A stretch of 18,700 nucleotides of DNA from J054 sp051008735. Its GTDB lineage: Bacteria; Pseudomonadota; Gammaproteobacteria; Steroidobacterales; GCA-2729495. The DNA lies in contig JBPCXH010000219.1 in NCBI GenBank assembly GCA_051008735.1, positions 1 through 18,700 on the forward strand, given 5' to 3'. How positions within the stretch are numbered: position 1 is the first letter of the stretch; each line of letters begins with the position of its first letter. Shown here one piece after another: positions 14,994 to 18,700 of the stretch. The position numbers and the translations under genes are program-made. A model generated the notes under the pieces. The model had not been told where the DNA came from. It did not search any database and saw nothing but the letters and a program-made list of their open reading frames with translations.

Positions 14994-16340
14994 TTAGTCG
15001 ACGCCCTGGATCCAGCCGGCATCCAGCAGGTATTGGTACAGCAGGGAGACGGGCGGCTCGATATCCAGGTTCTCTGTCGTGACCTCGCCACTGTCGGGTC
15101 GACGCACGTGTAGCGCAGCGTCTTTCGCCGAATCCAGGTGCCGGTTGAAGGCCTCGGCGGGCATGGCGTGAGCATAAATTCTGACATTGTCTGCCAGCAG
15201 TTTGCCGGTGGCTTCCAGCATGCCACCGGGCAGAGCCGTGTAATAGCCTTCCGCGAACATCAGGGCCAGGGTCGAAATACCGTGGTTGTAGCCCATGGGT
15301 TCCTGGGAGTAGCGGCGCAGATATTCCGTCACGCTGTAGCTCTCGCGCAGGCGGGTCAGTAACAGGCAGTGCCCAAACTGAAAGAGATGCCGTATGCGTC
15401 GCAGGTATTCCGCGTCTTCCACCTCATCACCTTCACGAAGGTTGTTCACGCTGAGTTCCATCAATCCCAGCGTAGGCCGGGCGTCGGCGGGCAGCTGATC
15501 CGCCATCTGGTCCATGCCGGCCTTTAATATGCCCGGATCGATGATGTCCGGGTCCTTGAACAGGCCTCGTTCCAGAGCGATGGGGCGCTTGCGAATGATC
15601 TCGGTGGGCGGCACCAGTTTGCCTTGCTCGTTGAAACAGACCGCCCAGGCCAGTTGCTGCCTGACCAGCGCCAGCCCGATTTCGCAATCAGTGACCACCG
15701 GCAGGTCCGGGCCAGACACGTGAATCAGGTCCACCTCCATGCGCTCGAGGGACAGGTCCTCGAATAATTTGTCGAGGAATTTGGCGGGATCTGAATGAAC
15801 GCTCATGGAGGCGTGAATCAGATTGACGCCGAGAATTCCCAAGGCCCTTTGTTGGCGCAGGTTGGTTTGATCGCATAGATTGACATGCAGTACCACGTCA
15901 TTGGGCGGTCCGTGGGGCTCGGCCTGGAAGCGCAGACCCAGCCAGCCGTGGCATTCATTGGTGCCGGCGTAATTTCGTGCAGAGACGGAATTCGCAAAGG
16001 CAAAGAAGCAGGTGTCTTCACGCTCGGCTCCCAGGCGTTCTTCCAGCAGCTCGAACTCAGTTTCGACCATGGCCACGACGCGTTCCCGTGACACGTAGCG
16101 GCCGGCCTTGCCGTAGATTTCATCGCTCACTTTCATGTCGTAAGCAGAAATCGTCTTGGCGACGGTGCCCGCCGCGCCGCCGGCTCTGAAGAACGACGCA
16201 GCAACTTCCTGCCCGGCACCAATCTCGGCGATGGTGCCGTACACGCGGGGGTTCAAATTCAGTTCCAGGACCTTCTGGTAGGTGTCCGACTTTTCGATCA
16301 CCGGGGTCTGGCCATCAGACTGATCTGAAAGCGTTGGCAT
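14994..16340 (-). CDS. Conserved protein of unknown function, 448 residues
   Basis: I recognise this as a conserved bacterial protein family but know no experimentally supported function for it. It is soluble, without signal peptide or membrane helices. Conserved-looking blocks are EIGAGQEVAASFFRAGGAAG (39-58), TISAYDMKVSDEIYG (63-77), FAFANSVSARNY (114-125), ECHGWLGLRFQ (129-139) and LGILGVNLIHAS (167-178), followed by a C-terminal half of mixed helices. The Glu-Ile-Gly-Ala-Gly-Gln block looks like a nucleotide or phosphate loop but is not a classic Walker or Rossmann motif. ATG at 16338-16340 lies eight bases after the stop of the PNPOx-like gene, which argues for a shared transcript and perhaps a shared job. 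Any specific enzyme name would be a guess. Confidence 0.75.
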   Translation of the reverse strand: MPTLSDQSDGQTPVIEKSDTYQKVLELNLNPRVYGTIAEIGAGQEVAASFFRAGGAAGTVAKTISAYDMKVSDEIYGKAGRYVSRERVVAMVETEFELLEERLGAEREDTCFFAFANSVSARNYAGTNECHGWLGLRFQAEPHGPPNDVVLHVNLCDQTNLRQQRALGILGVNLIHASMSVHSDPAKFLDKLFEDLSLERMEVDLIHVSGPDLPVVTDCEIGLALVRQQLAWAVCFNEQGKLVPPTEIIRKRPIALERGLFKDPDIIDPGILKAGMDQMADQLPADARPTLGLMELSVNNLREGDEVEDAEYLRRIRHLFQFGHCLLLTRLRESYSVTEYLRRYSQEPMGYNHGISTLALMFAEGYYTALPGGMLEATGKLLADNVRIYAHAMPAEAFNRHLDSAKDAALHVRRPDSGEVTTENLDIEPPVSLLYQYLLDAGWIQGVD

Positions 16341-16348
16341 GGTCTCGG

Positions 16349-16903
16349 CTAGACGTTACCGCCCGGTACAACCTGGGTTTCTTCATCGCCCGGTCGCCAG
16401 ATTTGTCGGGGCGCATAGCCTTCCTTGCGCATCAGGTGCTCGCTGTAGACGATGCGTTCCGGCGTGATGCGGGCCAGCTGCCCCTGGGGCGGCACTTCAA
16501 GCTGGCGGCCAAGTTCGGCTGAAGAGGCCTGCCATTTGAAAATTTTCATGCCGTGTTGCCATTCAGGTGTGTCGACATCCAGCAGATCGGCTGTACCAAA
16601 GATCTGGCAGCCCATGACACAGGCCCAGCCGGCCATGGGGTTCGCAATGGCGATGGAAACCCGCGAGTCGCGCCGCAGGGCATGGACCTTCGGACTGTTG
16701 GGCTGCGGGAAGATATAGAGGGTGAAGCCATCGCAATAGAATTCGAGCGGGCTGACGATCGGCGCACCGTTTTTCATGACCGTGCCCAGATAACCAATGT
16801 TCGTCATGGTCAGCACCCGTTCGATGCGCTTTTCGAGCATCTCTTTGGGCATGCTGGCCGTGGGCCAGGGTTCCTGTTCCAGCCAGGGGTGGGCAAGGCT
16901 CAT
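16349..16903 (-). CDS. PNPOx-like split-barrel flavin-binding family protein
   Basis: The 184-residue product has the pattern of the pyridoxamine 5'-phosphate oxidase-like split barrel: IERVLTMTNIGYLGTVMKNG (27-46), APIVSPLEFYCDGFTLYIFP (47-66), then SPKVHALRRDSRVSIAIANP (70-89) and a strand region with GCQIFGTADLL (98-108). Members bind FMN, F420 or haem and reduce or oxidise small substrates, and many are uncharacterised. The typical length and the SPKVHALRRDSRVSIAI segment support the fold, but not a particular substrate; it is not the biosynthetic PdxH. A strong Shine-Dalgarno sequence (AGGAGAG on the minus strand at 16909-16915) stands five bases before the ATG. It is the first gene of a likely unit with the 448-residue protein. 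Confidence 0.85.
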   Translation of the reverse strand: MSLAHPWLEQEPWPTASMPKEMLEKRIERVLTMTNIGYLGTVMKNGAPIVSPLEFYCDGFTLYIFPQPNSPKVHALRRDSRVSIAIANPMAGWACVMGCQIFGTADLLDVDTPEWQHGMKIFKWQASSAELGRQLEVPPQGQLARITPERIVYSEHLMRKEGYAPRQIWRPGDEETQVVPGGNV

Positions 16904-17014
16904 GGTGACTCTCCTCGATTAATTGGCTTTCTTATGCAGGAGCGCAGTATCCCACAGCCGGCCGGAGGCCAAGAGCTTTTGCCTGATCCGGTCGCCATGC
17001 AGCGGACCCGGGGC

Positions 17015-18700
17015 CTAGAATCGATAGTTGAGCTCGACGCCGACCTGCCGTGGCGGGCTGGGCCAGGCGATGTCGGCGGGCAGCCCGACGAAGCGGGCCG
17101 CGAAAAACCACTCGGTGTAATCCTTGTCCAGCAGGTTGTCGGCAAAAACCCGTGCGGACCAGCGATCTTCTTCCAGGGCCAGGCTGACATTGACCAGGTC
17201 ATAGGCTGACTGCTTGTCGACGTTATCCAGGGTCCAGTAAGTTTTGCCGCGGTGTTCATAGTCGGCCCGACTGACAACATCAAGACTGCTCGTCAGGGGC
17301 AGGGTATGTTGCAGGCCCAGGTTCAGCGTCCACAGGGGTGCGCCGGGAACTTTGCTGCCCTCGATCTCCTCCGGTGGTACCAGCACGCCCGGCACGCCTT
17401 CGTAGTCAGTGATTTCACTGTCCGTATAGCCCAGCCCCAGGTTCAGAATCAGCGTGTCAGTTGGCACGAAGGCGACTTCGACTTCGCCGCCCCAAAGCTC
17501 ACTATCGGGTACGTTGATATTGGCCTGCGTGCCGGTCTGATCGAACAAAAAGAATTGCTGGTCGTCGTAGTCAATGAAAAAAGCGGACAGGCTGCCACGA
17601 ATGCGGCCGTCCAGGGCTGAGGCTTTAAAGCCTGTTTCATAGCTGATCAGGGTTTCTTCATCAAAGCCTGATTCAAAATTACTGCCCGGCGCGAGGTTGT
17701 TAAAGCCGCCGGCACGAAATCCTTTGGCGATGGTCACGTAACCCAGAGTATCGTCGCTGAAGTTGTAAGCCAGGCTGGCTTTGGGCTGCCATTCGCTGAA
17801 GGTTTTCTCCCGGCCCTGTGTGTTATCCCGGGGCGTTTCAGCGTCGTAGCGAAAGGCCAGGGTCAGTTCCAGATCCTGTTTCAGGTCATAGCTGAAATTG
17901 CCGAAAGCGGCATAGTCAGTGAGTCTCAGGTCCTGCTTTGCTGCCGGTACCGGTGTGCCCAGAAAGGTCGTGGCAAGGGACCTGGAGCGATCCTGATCGA
18001 ACAGGTAGCCACCGACAACCCAGCGCAGACTCTGATCATCCGCCGACGTCAGGCGAACTTCCTGGGCAAAAGTATCGGAGCTGTCATCGACGCTGATATC
18101 AATGGCCTCAACCAAAGTCTGATCCAGGTCCTGATCGTTGTCTGAATCAACATCGGTATAAGACGAGATAGACGTCAGGGTGCCAAACGGCAGTTCATAG
18201 TCAATTTTTGCCGACAGTTCCCAGAATTTAACCGATGACTCACCAATGCTGTTGGATTGAATCTCGTTAATGGGATTACCGAAAAATATCGGCGGGTCCG
18301 GCGGTGGCTGCGGCAGTACGCCCTCACTCGTTGGCTTGAAGTACCCCGAGCCCCCTTCCTGGTTGGAATACTCGGCTCGCAGGTCCACCGACAAGGCAGG
18401 GGTGGACTGATAAAGAATCCGGCCGCGGGCAGCCTTGGCGGTTTTGAAGTCCACCTCCTTGCTGTTCAGATAATCATTCTTCAACTGGCCGTCACGGTCC
18501 TGCCAGCGAAAGGCGGCCCGATACAGCAAGTTGTTACCCGCGATGGGTCCTGACGCACTGCCCGTCGCGATATAGTCCTCGCCTTCAGCGGCGGACACAC
18601 GCAGATCGAATTCCGGCTCCGTCGTGGGCTGGTTAGTGTTAATGAGCAATGCGCCGCCAATCGCGTTGCGGCCGTACAGGGCACTTTGTGGGCCCCGCAG
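17015..18700 (-). CDS. TonB-dependent outer-membrane receptor, N-terminus outside the window
   Basis: The frame is open across the window edge, so 561 residues of the C-terminal part are visible. The first visible residues, LRGPQSALYGRNAIGGA, are the conserved end of the plug domain; the signal peptide and TonB box lie outside. The rest is a beta barrel with many Tyr, Asp and aromatic strands, for example GYVTIAKGFRAGGFNNLAPG, then ETLISYETGFKASALDGRIR, and the last strand ends VGVELNYRF with the terminal Phe needed for barrel insertion. The segment LVNVSLALEEDRWSARVFAD followed by NLLDKDY is a standard receptor C-terminal motif. Such receptors import scarce compounds (siderophores, vitamins, glycans) with energy from TonB-ExbB-ExbD. 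The ligand cannot be told. The PNPOx-like gene follows on the same strand after 111 bases. Confidence 0.93.
   Translation of the reverse strand: MRGPQSALYGRNAIGGALLINTNQPTTEPEFDLRVSAAEGEDYIATGSASGPIAGNNLLYRAAFRWQDRDGQLKNDYLNSKEVDFKTAKAARGRILYQSTPALSVDLRAEYSNQEGGSGYFKPTSEGVLPQPPPDPPIFFGNPINEIQSNSIGESSVKFWELSAKIDYELPFGTLTSISSYTDVDSDNDQDLDQTLVEAIDISVDDSSDTFAQEVRLTSADDQSLRWVVGGYLFDQDRSRSLATTFLGTPVPAAKQDLRLTDYAAFGNFSYDLKQDLELTLAFRYDAETPRDNTQGREKTFSEWQPKASLAYNFSDDTLGYVTIAKGFRAGGFNNLAPGSNFESGFDEETLISYETGFKASALDGRIRGSLSAFFIDYDDQQFFLFDQTGTQANINVPDSELWGGEVEVAFVPTDTLILNLGLGYTDSEITDYEGVPGVLVPPEEIEGSKVPGAPLWTLNLGLQHTLPLTSSLDVVSRADYEHRGKTYWTLDNVDKQSAYDLVNVSLALEEDRWSARVFADNLLDKDYTEWFFAARFVGLPADIAWPSPPRQVGVELNYRF

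Noticed and set aside
16553..17209. A 218-codon plus-strand frame across the PNPOx-like and receptor genes
   Set aside because: It spans the ends of two well-supported minus-strand genes and its translation shows no domain.
1..18700. CRISPR arrays, tRNA or rRNA genes, insertion sequences, phage genes
   Set aside because: No regularly spaced repeats, no tRNA-like cloverleaf with a TTCGA arm that I could recognise, and no transposase, integrase or phage structural protein among the translated frames.

Overview
The window reads as the chromosome of a Gram-negative gammaproteobacterium, probably free-living and aquatic. The evidence is a pyrE gene divergent from an exodeoxyribonuclease III of the ExoIII/Crc type (the Pseudomonas pyrE-crc arrangement), an AmpG-type muropeptide permease, trmB, a DUF4124 protein, an OprB-like porin and a TonB-dependent receptor. 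No rRNA, tRNA, CRISPR array, transposase or integrase is visible.

Layout. (1) 1-4809, housekeeping: the start of a DUF4124 envelope protein and pyrE on the minus strand; a tightly overlapping plus-strand run of exoIII, ampG-like permease and a small Rieske protein; then a convergent minus-strand pair, trmB and a DUF6763-like small protein. (2) 4879-7165, three plus-strand integral membrane proteins: a DUF4386-like protein, a TMEM175/DUF1211-like protein and an unassigned one. In front of the TMEM175-like gene lie three ATTCACT/AGTGAAT half-sites forming two overlapping perfect palindromes. (3) 7280-12369, the accessory core: an exported protein built like the large (beta) subunit of N,N-dimethylformamidase, translationally coupled by an ATGA overlap to an OprB-like porin and followed 54 bases later by a secreted protein of unknown family. 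(4) 12453-18700, all minus strand: a TonB-dependent receptor (5' end outside the window), a PNPOx-like split-barrel protein, a 448-residue conserved protein of unknown function and a membrane-bound hybrid histidine kinase with two receiver domains.

How the genes may work together. The most interesting unit is region 3. The dimethylformamidase-like protein keeps a His-Pro-Glu motif and, 26 residues later, an Asn that match the spacing I recall for the active site of the Paracoccus enzyme, plus tyrosines that could complete a 2-Tyr-1-carboxylate iron centre. Unlike the characterised enzyme it carries a signal peptide, possibly of Tat type, and has no small-subunit gene beside it. With the coupled porin this suggests an envelope module that admits a small amide or similar solute and hydrolyses it in the periplasm; the substrate is unknown. 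In region 4 the PNPOx-like and 448-residue genes lie 8 bases apart and probably act together. The kinase gene begins 42 bases after them and could be co-transcribed. All functional statements come from reading translated sequence; no database search was possible.
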